A model generated the notes under the pieces. That model saw only the letters and a program-made list of their open reading frames with translations. It was not told the DNA's origin and made no database searches. The position numbers and the translations under genes are program-made. A stretch of 64,000 bases of DNA, from contig ADNK01000614.1 of the NCBI GenBank assembly GCA_000320545.1, positions 85,001 to 149,000 of the forward strand, in the 5' to 3' direction. Source of the stretch: Bigelowiella natans CCMP2755 (taxonomy: Eukaryota; Cercozoa; Chlorarachniophyceae). Of the stretch, positions 12,520 through 24,074 are shown in pieces (the stretch's first letter is position 1; each line of letters opens with the position of its first letter).

Positions 12520-13266
12520 TCATGTATTGGATGATATATCGGCTATGTCGGCGTCCTCTTCCTCTCCTGAGCTATCTCCCTCCTCCACCGATATTATTTC
12601 TACTTGATCCATTCCACTCGCATCGAATTTCGCTGTAGAGTTCATAGCTTCATCGTATTTTCGCACCGCCATTTTGAGTTGTTTGTGAAGGGACACGGCA
12701 GCAGCGTTTTCTGGTGCTAGCTGGATCATCTGGCGAGCATCTTTTAGAGCGGCATGGAGTTTCCCCTGATTCTTCCTCGCGACAACTCTTCTGTGCAGAG
12801 CTTTCAAGAATCTCGGATTGTTTTTCAAGGCTCGCGTAAAATCTGCTTCAGCCTTTGCATATCGGTGAAGTTTGAGGAGAGCCATTCCACGGTTGCTGAA
12901 TGCAATCTCACTTTTTGGTTTTAAAAGTGTGAGGCGTGTGTAACACACGGCCGCCTCCTCATAGCAGCCGTCAGTGTAGTATTTGTTTCCTATTTTTTTC
13001 ACTTCTTCAAAGGGTTGATCTCCTCTTGCTTTTAATTCAGGAACCTTTGAGGCAGCTTCCGAGTCATGCGCCAAGGCTGCAGGAGAACTTTTTGGCTTCA
13101 CAGGAGCCGACCTTTCCTTAGTAAGCTTGAGCTTTCCTGACTCAAGTTTCTTGTCCCTCGATGTAATATCCTTTTCCCACTCCCTCAAATCATTGAAATA
13201 CTGACCAACCTCTCTCGAATTTGCTCTAATTTGAGCCTGGATGGCTGTGGCGGGGTTTGGCTTCAT
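12520..13266 (-). CDS. RPAP3/TTC-type TPR cochaperone-like protein (short)
   Basis: A 248-aa protein in one exon, starting at the ATG at 13266 (MKPNPATAIQAQIRANSREV). The N-terminal block VGQYFNDLREWEKDITSRDKKL matches the 'DL..WE.DI..KD' signature I associate with RPAP3-type proteins of the R2TP/HSP90 cochaperone system. Residues about 95-205 form three TPR motifs (KKIGNKYYTDGCYEEAAVCY, AFSNRGMALLKLHRYAKAEA, ALHRRVVARKNQGKLHAAL). The C-terminus is acidic (VEEGDSSGEEEDADIAD) and lacks the RPAP3 C-terminal domain, so it is much shorter than animal RPAP3 (over 600 aa). A role in assembling polymerases or snoRNPs is inferred from the family. An upstream 5' exon is possible, because an acceptor-like TACCACAG sits just before the ATG. 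Confidence 0.75.
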   Translation of the reverse strand: MKPNPATAIQAQIRANSREVGQYFNDLREWEKDITSRDKKLESGKLKLTKERSAPVKPKSSPAALAHDSEAASKVPELKARGDQPFEEVKKIGNKYYTDGCYEEAAVCYTRLTLLKPKSEIAFSNRGMALLKLHRYAKAEADFTRALKNNPRFLKALHRRVVARKNQGKLHAALKDARQMIQLAPENAAAVSLHKQLKMAVRKYDEAMNSTAKFDASGMDQVEIISVEEGDSSGEEEDADIADISSNT

Positions 13267-15206
13267 TGCAGCCCCTCTGTGGTACGACAGAGGGAAATTT
13301 AGCAAAAGAGAAAATAGAATGCGAGTATATATAATTCTTACTCAAACAGCATTACAAGATTGTATTTGCAATTAAATCTCAGGCTATTTCGTGAACAACT
13401 GAAGTAAGACTGCAATAAGAGTGGGTTGATCGTGCAAAATTTACATGTAGGCTGCAGGGGGCCGGCTTCGGGTTCACAGAATCCTTTCGAGATTGAAGCA
13501 GAATATCCAGAGAATCTCGGATTCTCGACGAAACAGTATGGATATCTCGTACGTCGTAAGAGAAAATTGCCTTCCTCGATACTTTTTTTGGGATGAAAGC
13601 GTTTCATTCGGATTTGGGCTGCGTAGACCTACCGCAGACGGTAAATCTAGGAAGTTTTATCATAGAACCTTCACTTCTCCGGACCAGTATTTTCCCAATT
13701 ATTATCCTACATCATTCAAGAGCACTGCCGCTGGCAAAATCCTGTTCCATGCAAATCTACCAGCTCACAGAAGAAAAATTTAGCTGTTTTCAACTAAATA
13801 ATTCTCCATGCTGTTCGGCTATGGCCCACTACCAGGGCTTCTAGTACCAACAACCCTGTTACATCTCATAGGTCTATTTTGGGACGATGAATCATTATCC
13901 TGCGCCAGAAATTGTAGAAAACAACGATGATATGATGAATTCCATCAAGTGAAAGACAACATCCGTGGGTGAAACCGTGTCCAGAAGACATCATCATTTT
14001 TGAGATGAATGTTCTACCACCCAGTTCGTATGGATAAATCATATCCCTTGTAATTAGACTTATATTTGACTCTGAGGAAGAATTTAGAAGTTAAGGAGTT
14101 CCCTTTCGATACATAATATAAAAAATATTCACTTCATTTATGGAGAAAAATACCAGCAGTCATACTTGATGAGAACATCATAATAATGTACCATTTTATT
14201 AACGTAAATTTGTACACCGACATGGATATACACTACAATTTTAGAAAGAATTGATGAGGTTCTTCAATGTATTGTAGTAGAAGTGAATTCTGAATAGTTT
14301 TAAAATTTTAGCAACACGAACATCCCCCAATTAATAAGCATTTCGTGTACATAATATCCCACATTAGGATTATATGCCAATATTTTTAATAAAGCGACAT
14401 ATTATATTTCTTCAAATTAAGCAAAAAACGAAATAATTAACAGCTTTAGTTTACATGTTTTTCAATTTGCTGCTGAAATATTTTTCAGTGTGTGTCTGCA
14501 GCAAACAAGAAATATTTATATCCGCGATCGAGCTAAGTGCAGCTGCTATGTTGCAAGGGAATGCCTTGATGTCGCACGTTGAAAACACGTTGGAGTTCAG
14601 GTCTAAATGGACAAAATTCAGAAGCAAAAATTATGTCATAGAAAGTACATTTCTCTCAAAGGAATCTTAGCATGTAATAAGACATCAAATTCATGTGTAC
14701 TTTGAGATAAAATAGATCCTCATGGATTTCATGTGTCTTGCTACGATCTGAATCTCTAGCAGTGTCTGAGTAAATTTCGGTCTAAACAGTGACTGGCACG
14801 GGAAATCGTCTGAATAAAATGGCCTAGTAGTGAGTACATGAGACAATTGTCATCGTCCCATAAGCAAACTAAAACCAAGGAGTATTGAGCAATTGTTGAT
14901 TGCGAGACTAAGCGTTTAAAGTTTAACACTATCTTGAATGCCCCTCACCCCCCCTTCAAGTGCTGAAGAATCATCAGTTGGAGGACTACCCAACCTTTTC
15001 CATCTTTTATCTTCCTACGTCTCTCATCACTTCTTCTGAGATACTTTCACGACTCCGTCTAAATGGACGGGAAGGTTCTCCTTTTGGAGGGTTCGGATGA
15101 GGGGCGAGGGAAAGATAGCGTTTTGCGAACCCTGTATCTGTTTATGTAGTGATCAATTGGCATGGATACAACTTCTGTTAGAATATATTTGTAAATATTA
15201 AAGAGG
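13267..15206. other. AT-rich intergenic region without a supported gene
   Basis: About 1.9 kb with visibly higher A+T than its neighbours. Short open frames at 13338-13844 and 14455-14670 show no recognisable domain and no convincing splice chain, so they are not called. The right end should contain the promoter and possibly an undetected first exon of the SAM-domain gene; another in-frame ATG lies at 15063. Confidence 0.5.
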
Positions 15207-15935
15207 ATGGGAGGAAATGTGATATCTGTTGTGCAGACCCGCTCGATTCTAAATTATGATAGATTACTTACAGCCTTAAAATAATTTCAGGATCAGAAGC
15301 CAGCAGCACCTGAAGAGGCTGCGAATCCCCAGCCGGTTCAAAAAAGCTTATCAAACTAACAATATTTTACGTGTATATCATAGAGATGGTGATTACCAAC
15401 GTTGATTATCAATCTCCTTTTCTGTCGTAGGGAGGTAGCGTGAAGAAGGAAGCCGTTACTCAGGCTTCCACCGTCAACCCGCCAGCACCAGGGGCAAAGG
15501 CGGGGCCTGCAGCACCTGCTGTTACGAAAGTCGAGCAGCCAAATGTACCTTCAAAGGAATCAAAAGCAGCAGCCCCGAATTCAACCCCCGTCGCAGCAGC
15601 AGCAGCAGCAGCAAACCCTACCCCTGCCCCTGCCCCTACCCCTGCCCCAGCACCAGCACCAGCACCAGCGTCAGCATCCGCACCTGCAGCCACACCCACA
15701 TCCGTATCCACAGCCACACCCGCATCCGTACCAACATCAACACCAGCAGCACCAGCACAAGTAACATCATCATCACCACAACCATCAACTTCGCAACCAG
15801 CAGGAGTGCCTCTCACAAAAGCAACCGCTGCTCCTGCACAAACAGGGCCCCCACCACCCAAAGAGCAGCAGATGCCCACCGACCAGAAAAGTACAGCAAA
15901 TCCACCACCATCATCAGCAAAAATCTCTCCTCCTC

Positions 15936-15967
<32 letters not shown>

Positions 15968-16479
15968 TCACAATCGACTACTGCGCCTGTACCTGTTCCG
16001 ATGCCCCAACCACCCGTTGGGAAACAGCAGCAGCAGCAGCCTCCACCAGCGACCAACACGCGCAGACAACAGCAACCTCCACAGGCATCCGTCCCTCTTA
16101 CTGCGCAGCAACAACAACAAAAACAGCACGGCTACAATTACAACGGTAGTACGCAGACTCCTCTTCAATACGGGTCAAATCAGCAGCAAGCCATGTATCG
16201 TGGGGCACGACAACAGCAGCAGCAGGTGATAGGACAGCATCAGCAGCAACCACCCATGGGGGGCGGTAGGGCACCACAACAGCAGCAGCAACCGCAGGGA
16301 CGGATACCTGTTGGTCAACCAATGAGTAGTGGAGGAATGAACACACAAACCACAGGAGGACAGCAGCTGCAGCAGCAATCACAAATGGCAGCAGCGAGGC
16401 AACAACCAGATCAAAAAAATAGATTGGCGGCACAGTACAACGTAGGAGCAAGAACGAATAACCCGCAACAGTCGACGAT

Positions 16480-16510
<31 letters not shown>

Positions 16511-16849
16511 GGGCAAAAAAATAAACAGGAGACAATTTCAAGGCTTGTCGCGCAGCTGCAGCAAGTATGATGTGGTTTTTATTTTTAGATAAGCATACAT
16601 TACTTGCCGAAATAAGTGCTACAAATGAAACTTTTTGTCGACAAATAAGTCACACAATTCTTTTTTTCTAAGATTATTCCAACTCCTTAAAATTATTTTG
16701 AGATTATTCTAACTTCTTACAACTATGCTGCAGGTGAAAGCCCTCCAAGCAAAACTGCAGACAATAGCACAGAAAAAGGTGTGGGCTCTACTTTATTCCT
16801 TTTCCGCTATGATCATATCCTCCGTCGTTCCTTCCATCCCTTCCGCATT

Positions 16850-16900
<51 letters not shown>

Positions 16901-17443
16901 TTCGAAAATCTCCTGGACTCGCCTAGCGCATCGCACTTGGTTCGCATTCATTCACATTCATATGGCGCTACTACTACTACTACTAGGGACAATCGAGTGT
17001 GAATCAGGAGATGCTTCGAAAGCAGGACATGATGATAGCCACCCTGAGCCGCCACATAGCTCAGCTTCAGGGACAATCATCATCTGCAACATCGTCATCA
17101 CAGCAGCAGCAATTGCCGCAGCAGAACAGCTTAGACAGCAGCAGCAATAGTATGCAACAGCAGCAGCAGCAAGGTAATGGCATGATGGGGCGTGGAATGC
17201 CAGCGGGCGGTAGCATGGGGGGGGGGAGAGTAGGCGGCCGAATGATGCCCCTGCCGCAGCAGCAGCAGCAGCAGTCTCCTTATATGAGAAGGCAAGACAT
17301 GGCCGCCTCCTCCTCTGATATATTCGCCACCCCGCCGAACAAATGGAGCGAAAACCAAGTCAGGCAGTGGCTGGTCCAAGCTGGATTTGTAAGCAATGAG
17401 CTAATGATGCCCTAATTCCTCGATAACACACACACACACACAC

Positions 17444-17481
<38 letters not shown>

Positions 17482-17874
17482 AGAGAGGGGAACAACCAGT
17501 AAGACGACAACGACGATTTCATAGTCAAAGCTATCTTCCGTCTCCTCCCATCATCATCATCATCATCATCCTCATCATCATAGCACGCCCTCCCTTTTTA
17601 AGTGGTGGTTTGAGGCAGCAGCAGGACTGATAGTAGTTGATATTGGTGGTGTCCGTCGTTCAAATTGTTATTAGGGCAATCTGCAAGCCAACTTTGCTAG
17701 GAATAATGTAGACGGTATGCGTTTGATGTCTCTTTCGTACCAAGATCTTTCGGGTCCCATCGCAGTGGGCGACCAGGTGATTATTCAACAACAACGACGA
17801 CGACGACGACGACGATGGCAGTGGAGACTGTTCTCCCGCCCCTCTGAAACAACTCTGTCGCTACTGCCATTGAC

Positions 17875-17908
<34 letters not shown>

Positions 17909-19399
17909 ATGTTACCATCAGCACATCCTGGATCAACGTTATAAACTACCTTACATCCTGTTACATATCAGAAAACAGTGGAGCGCGTTCAGAACGCGAT
18001 ACGAAGCTTGCTTCCTCGGGTGCATGCTGGACTCAAGCGGAAGATGGCAGCCAATTCGAGAGACAACATGGGTGCTGGGAGCGCTGGGGGGGGGGGGGCA
18101 GGAGCCCGTGGTATGCGTGGTAGCCGAAGCCAGGGCACCAGCCGGGGGAAAAGAAGAAAGCGTTTCGCGTGGATTGCGACGATCGAGAGCTGGATCTTGG
18201 AACATGAGATGTAAAAATAATGATAATGCCATTTTATTATATGGTGTGATGTTGGTAGAGTTACACTCCTCCTTCCCAACTAATAGCGTGGTAATGATGG
18301 TCACCAGGGATGTCTTCCTGATCCCTTTCCCCCCCATGTTTCCCTATAGTAAACTCAGACGTGAATCTGATGATCTTCCTACTCCTGTGTGCATGGTTGT
18401 CGTTGGACTCCCCCCCCCCCTTCCCTACCTCTAGGCACTGCAACACCTACCGTCCTGGGGAGAAGCAAAATTCTGGCCCAGAGCCGGGCATCTGCTGTAT
18501 GTCTCTTAGAAATGGGGCGCAGTATGATCTACGCGTTGTCGCCAACTCAAACAAGTATATACAATTGTGTATATATACAAATATATATATATTACATTAT
18601 ATATATATATATATATATATATAATACATATATAATGTACGGATTGGGGCGAGAGGTTCTTGGGAGCTACTGTGATAATGGTGGCATTATGTTACTTGCT
18701 GCTGCTGCTGCTGCTGGGACAGGTGCTGCGGGGTGAGTGATCTAATCGTCCTCTGCAACACGGAGACAAAGAAGGTGGTGGGATCCTTGCCTTGTTCTAT
18801 GACACAATTCCTGGCGCCGCTCATTCAAGAGGACCTCATCATGCTCACTGGGGCGACCACGCAAGTCATCCATCCAGAAGGTGGTGAAGAAGAAGAAGAA
18901 GATGATGAAGAAGAAGAAGGAAAGCAGGGGGGGGGAGAGGATAATGAGTGGAGCAGGAAGGGGGAGGGAGAGGACCGGGCTCTATCGTTCTTTGTTGTAT
19001 CCATGAGTGACGTATTAATTGTGTATGTAGCAGTGATAAGGATGATGATGATGATGATCGTTACCCTTGTTGTTGTTGTTGATGATGATGATGGTTGTAA
19101 ATAGGTGGCGTTCCTCCGTTCGAGCTTGCAGTAGAAGGAGACCTGATGCGCCTAGCAGGTACTCCTGCTGTAGTATTGGGAAAAATCAATTTTCTTCCAC
19201 TCTTCCTCCTCCTCCTCCTACGCCTTATCTTTTTCTTCTCCCACCGTTTCATGATTACACATCCCACATCTCAATAATGTCATCACCAGGTTTAAAAAAA
19301 GATCCTCGTTTCCGAATGCACATCCGAAAACTCACGTGGTAAAAGCAATTGTCAACTCTGTATTATGTGGTGGTGACCAATTGAAAATTTTGTACGTGG

Positions 19400-19434
<35 letters not shown>

Positions 19435-19668
19435 GGAACACGGTATAAATCTGTGGACAATTGCCGAATTTGTCTGCATCATCGAATAGAGTAGCAGCTC
19501 GTATTCCGTCCATACCTCATCTCTCGTATTCCTCTTCAACTTCTGATTTCTCCTACTTGTCACCATCTCCTCTCCTCTAGTCTCCTGGATAACTGGGAAG
19601 GCGACTGGATCGACTCAGACTATCCTTCTAATATTGAAAGCATTAAGAACCTCCTCAGCACAGACTGA
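15207..19668 (+). CDS. Q-rich protein with SAM domain and C-terminal HIRAN-like domain
   Basis: Thirteen exons keep phase: 15207-15218 (start uncertain), 15291-15335, 15431-16564, 16734-16778, 17008-17388, 17675-17776, 17972-18210, 18350-18388, 18435-18554, 18723-18880, 19105-19158, 19290-19338, 19581-19668, giving about 821 aa. The first 380 residues are Ala/Pro then Gln-rich with CAG tracts. A SAM domain follows (NKWSENQVRQWLVQAGF, NVDGMRLMSLSYQDL, KTVERVQNAI), then a basic stretch (SRGKRRKRF). The C-terminus resembles the HIRAN domain of Rad5/HLTF proteins (LIVLCNTETKKVVGSLP, TQFLAPLIQEDLIMLTGA, PPFELAVEGDLMRLA). No helicase or RING follows; the gene stops at 19668. A nuclear, DNA-related scaffold role is inference. 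The start is the weakest part; an alternative ATG at 15063 cannot be excluded. Confidence 0.72.
16853..16900 (+). repeat. (CA)n/(CG)n microsatellite in an intron
   Basis: A CA dinucleotide run passes into a short CG run, inside the 16779-17007 intron of the SAM/HIRAN gene. Confidence 0.9.
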
Positions 19669-20336
19669 GCCAGCAGAGATTGAGCTGCAGCTGCTGCTGC
19701 ATCTGCATAGCTGCTGTCACCATGTTCCTTTATTGTTATTAGTTCGCTTCTTAAGTTAAAGGGGGCTGTAAGAGTCCTGTCTGATCTGAAGAGTGGCAGC
19801 TCTAATCGGTGATGTTCTTGGCGAGCAAAGCTGCTGCTGCTGCTGACCCCAATAAAAAGTATTTCGTAGGAAGAAACACATATTTTTAATATCATCTCAC
19901 GATTCAGTGAAATCGTCCCGAATTATATGTACATGGGGGATTAACCAAATGATAACAGATTATCTCTGTGGTATTTTGAACCTTCGTATGATGAAGAAGC
20001 TACGGGAAGCTTTGATTACAATAACTTTAAGATAATATCCTCTATTCATTTTTTGAATGAAAACACCCCTCCCAAGCTGATGCCGACGCATGCATATGCA
20101 TACAGTATACACATACAATTTCTAGTCTGCCATCAGAGCTGCTTCTTGAGCTCGTCGGTACGGCGATACTGAGTCATGTTGGCAGAATGTTATGTTGTGC
20201 CTGTACGGGCTTTCACTCGATCAAGCTGCAAAATGGCAGGCATATATTTAGAGATGCGTACGATGCGTGTAATTAGCTTGCAGATGTGGTCTAGACCGAC
20301 CACAATACGGTAAGATACACTAGCCCACTATGCACG
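19669..20336. other. Intergenic region, no supported gene
   Basis: Follows the stop of the SAM/HIRAN gene. It holds a CTG-type trinucleotide tract near 19685-19710 and no open frame with a recognisable product. Confidence 0.5.
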
Positions 20337-20440
20337 TATGAGACGGATGTAATGAAATGTTTAAATTGTTTCAATGGTCATCCTAATGTAGCTGTGCAAT
20401 GCAGCGGCTACAGCGCTTAAATTGTATCTGTTTGTTTCCT
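20337..20440 (-). mobile_element. 5'-truncated 3' end of a non-LTR retroelement (short copy)
   Basis: Matches the 3' end of the longer copy at 20710-21112, in the same orientation and about 376 bp away. Shared parts are the terminal motif atgagacggatgtaatgaa (seen on the plus strand) and the sequence for the conserved SAVAAALHSYIRM-type tail. Similarity fades near 20440, as expected for a 5'-truncated insertion. Confidence 0.65.
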
Positions 20441-20460
20441 TGGTCGTATACTGCTGTGTC

Positions 20461-20478
20461 ATGCATGCTAGCATGCAT
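20461..20478. repeat. 18-bp perfect palindrome in a palindrome-rich island
   Basis: ATGCATGCTAGCATGCAT is identical to its own reverse complement. It sits in a gap dense with GCATGC and GCTAGC words (for example near 20697-20712). Confidence 0.9.
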
Positions 20479-20709
20479 TGTGCGTCTAGCTAGCGATGCT
20501 GCATGCACGCAGCATCACTGCATTGTACCTGCTAGCCTGCTAGTAGGCTAGCCTTAACTGTGCACATGCTCACACATCTATGCATATTTATTAGAATATA
20601 AGCACTCTAATCAAATGCGTCGCGTTGACATGTACGTCGCTGCTGCGATGCGTGTCGTCGATGTCTATCCATGCATTATTTGTGCCTGTTGTGCAGCTAG
20701 CTAGCTAAC

Positions 20710-21112
20710 TAACTACGATGAGACGGATGTAATGAAGAATTAAATTTTTTCAATGGTCATCCTGATGTAGCTGTGCAATGCAGCGGCTACAGCGCTAATG
20801 TTACATCTGTTGGTTTCTGCCACCACGTGCTTCATGCAATTGAAAGCGTCCTCATGCGACCGATGTTGCCGCGCACTGCGCGCAGCAGTTCTGGAGTCCT
20901 TTTCAGCCTTTGTCAGCCGGTTCGTGTCGTCGTTGCGATTCATGATCGCGCGCATTTGATTGCGCAATCTGATTTGTTCTCGACTGTGTGATGGACATTG
21001 CAGGAGATGATCCATGTCCTTCAGGATGCCACATGCATTGCACGTGGCATCTTTCTCTGTGCATTGTCCACGTGAGAACATGAATTTTCCAAGATTGCCG
21101 ACACCACACTAA
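20710..21112 (-). mobile_element. Non-LTR retrotransposon 3' fragment with reverse-transcriptase-type zinc finger
   Basis: An open frame (stop at 20740-20742) reads CGVGNLGKFMFSRGQCTEKD, then CNACGILKDMDHLLQCPSHS, and ends SAVAAALHSYIRMTIEKI. The C-x2-C...H-x4-C arrangement after a 'G.G.lg' segment is typical of the zinc-finger region at the end of LINE-type reverse transcriptase polyproteins (zf-RVT). No reverse transcriptase core is present upstream, so this is a 5'-truncated, inactive copy. Related tails occur at 20337-20440, 36650-36787 and 41673-41725. Confidence 0.7.
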
Positions 21113-21672
21113 CTACGTACACAGCTAAACTGGAGCAACCGTACCATGCATAGCGCGCATTCATGCTGCTATATGGCATGCATGGGCTACATATATAGCT
21201 AGTAGACCTGCTAGCCTGGCCGGTCTAGCACATGCATGTACAACAAATGACGAACAGCACGAGCTTGTTGCATGTGGCTGCCTGCTAGGACATGCTACGC
21301 TTGGCAACACGCATGACTAAGTGCATCGCATCGATCCAGATGTTGATCAGAATCGAAAAGGCTGAAGGGACAGATAAATGTCGCGCACATGGCTAGATGG
21401 GCGATCCGTTTTGAAAGCAGAAACATGTCGTAGCATTAATGCGATTGATTGATTGGGTGATGTAAGCGCCTCTGCTAGCCGATGAGCCCAGCTATCACCC
21501 GCTCGGTAAGGAGATTGTCTCTTCTTCAAGAGTTGTTAATTGATGAGATATTTTTCTCCTCGCCTATCTTGAAAATTGGAACAAAATCCCACTTGCTCAT
21601 TAAGCTGCTTCCTTGTCCTTATTCCGGATTCTTGTCCTTCTTGTATGGAATTAGACGACAACAAAAAGAGAG
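21113..21672. other. Intergenic palindrome-rich region
   Basis: No gene seen. It is rich in CATGCATG, GCTAGC and CTAG words, and precedes the kinase stop codon at 21673. Confidence 0.5.
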
Positions 21673-24074
21673 TTATCTCACAAAGTAGGCAACTCTCAAA
21701 ATTTCAATCTGCATCTCATCAATCTTAGTTTTCGGAAAGTGTCTAACCTTAGCATTTTTGTCCCCAAAGCGTGCGAAGGCCTTCTGTCTGATAATATTGG
21801 AAAATCTGCGGAAATCCTCCTGAAGTAAGATGTCCATCGTTAATAAATAAATTGAAATATATATCTATCCAGAGAGTAAAATTACATTTTTGGAACTGGG
21901 GCTTTTCATGCCTGCACCAGCCTTCACTAGATCATCAAGCTTTGCATCTGCACCTTCTCCAGTACACGTCTTCAATAAGGAGTCCATAGCATCGCGGAGG
22001 CGTGCCAACATAACGAGGTAGTGGATTACGCTGCGAACACGATACAATCAGATTGGTGCATTTGAAGGAACGATTATTTGTCGGTGTTTCAGGTGTTTTC
22101 GTACCGGTGCAACTGGTTCTTGAATAAGATAATCTTTAACCTGCGATTACGGTCCTTGCCGAGAGTACTCTGAGAGGTGAGACTCAAGGATGATTCCTAC
22201 GTGGGAAAGGGGACGAATGAGCGTTAGCAAAAACCACCTTGTTTTAAACAACACAGAAATATGTCGAACCATCATAGATTCATGATCATCGAACTGGCAA
22301 TTTGTAGTAATCCACTTGTGTTCAAGGACCTGTTCACATAGATTATTTTATAAAATGCTCACTAGATGATAAAATATTTGATTAGCCCGACAGGGATACG
22401 GGTGCCAACATACTTTTGATGCAGAGAATCGCCTCTTGGGTTCCTTCTCGAGGAGATATAGAATGAGTTCTTTTGCTTCCCGTGACACATTCTTCCAATA
22501 CCTGCATTGAAAACAACGTAAATACCCACGGACGGATGCTCGTGTTTTCGGACATGTGCTCATACGTGTATATTTGTTTAAGCCCTCTTACTTGGATGGA
22601 AACTCGACGCGGCATTTCTTCATTTGGCGGAAGTAATCAGGGAGGTTTGATTTGTCTGGAAATGGGGGAACTCCCGAGAGAAGTTCGTACATAATAACCT
22701 GATTTTACAGCAACATTTCAAGGTTAAACAGTGTTGGGAGAGAAGAATCTAAAATCTATGTTTGGTGGGCTGCGAACGAACCCCAAGACTCCACATATCA
22801 CAGCTTGTTCCGTATTCAATTTTCCCTTGCTTGTTCTTGAAGACAACCTCTGGAGCAACGTACCGTGGCGTACCGCGAGAAGAGGAGGTATATCTATTAT
22901 AATAGTACAATGAGCTCGAAGAAAATGGGTAGAGGGAGATTAACGCATTCACAAGGATACCCATCTTTTTTGACGTGCTTGGCAAAACCGAAGTCCAAAA
23001 TCTATGTAGAAAAAGAAACAGATCAAATCCTATTGACCAGAAATTTCTCATCAACTTATACCTTCAAAGATTCCAATCCGTCATCGTCCTTAGCAGCCTT
23101 TGCAAACATGATGTTCTGTGGTTTTAGATCTCTGTGCACGATCCCCTTGCTGAAAAAGAAGTTTTATATGAGCAAAGGAGAAAACCCGCAAAACATTGAA
23201 GAATTTGATACGTCGACTAAGTTATTGCATTTATATACAAATTTCATGACACCTATGAAGGTATTTTAGAGCCTTTGCGATTTTCTGGATGCAAACAGCT
23301 ACGTGCCACTCTGCAATCTGCTCGTTCTCTGCAAACCTCTCGTACAGAGTCGGTCCTCTCATCAACTCCTAAGAGGTAATATTCGATAAGATCACACGAA
23401 ATGTTATATCCATGTAATCTATTGCCCATTCTAATTCTGGTTCGATGTGCATCAAATTCAGTCGATCTACCTGGATGAGGTAGATTTTCTTCTCACTCTC
23501 GAAATATTCCACCTGAGTTCCATTTTTGAAAATCTCAGATCTCAGGCACATATCGAAATTAAATGTAGGACGGATGAGATAAAAATGCAATAAAAATGCT
23601 TGGGTATCATTACGCACCAGGTTACAACAATTTGGATGCTTTATTTCTGTTAGAATCTTTATCTCCGTGTCCACCAGTTGCCCTGAAAAGGAAACTACTC
23701 AGTTCCAACTGATGAGAAAATGTCTCATATGGTGGATTAAGGTATCATTCACGTTTTTTTCGCTAATATACCATCTCATTATATTGGAATGACAATGTTT
23801 AATTCAAGCAGCAAACTCATGCTTCAAATGTTCAAGCTCTTTCAACACATGGACTACCGTTAATGAATATATTTGTCCACATAAATATATTATTTCATTT
23901 TACTGTAGCACACTTACTCAGATCTCCGTCCAGCTTTGCCTTCGGGATTGACTTAGCAGCAAAGTAATCCTTCGTCTTCTTGTGACGGACCTTAAAAACT
24001 CTTGCGAATGCGCCACGGCCTAGAACATCTTCTTTCGTGTAATGGTTGCGGAGGTGGGTGCCCAGATTTCCCAT
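21673..24074 (-). CDS. CaMK/CDPK-like serine/threonine protein kinase, predicted N-myristoylated, no EF hands
   Basis: Thirteen exons keep phase: 24074-23918, 23682-23618, 23512-23471, 23368-23253, 23149-23062, 23001-22961, 22893-22782, 22698-22592, 22501-22414, 22329-22270, 22196-22105, 22030-21886, 21819-21673, giving 419 aa. Residues 2-6 (GNLGT) fit an N-myristoylation signal. Kinase landmarks are all present: GRGAFARVF loop, AAKS lysine, VDTEIKIL helix-C Glu, HRDLKPQN, DFGFAK, GTPRYVAPEV, CDMWSLGV, and a final EHKW. The P+1 and 'NVSREAKELILYLLEKEPKRRFSA' type block is CaMK/CDPK-like. The ~120 residues after the kinase domain (RLKIILFKNQLHRVIHYLV, IIRQKAFARFGDKNAKVRHF) are basic and helical but contain no DxDxDG loop. 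A catalytically active membrane-associated kinase is likely; the substrate is unknown. It is divergent from the TRP-like gene. Confidence 0.85.

Noticed and set aside
13338-13844. Open frames on both strands in the AT-rich gap
   Set aside because: They are short, composition-driven, mutually overlapping, and show no recognisable motif or splice chain.
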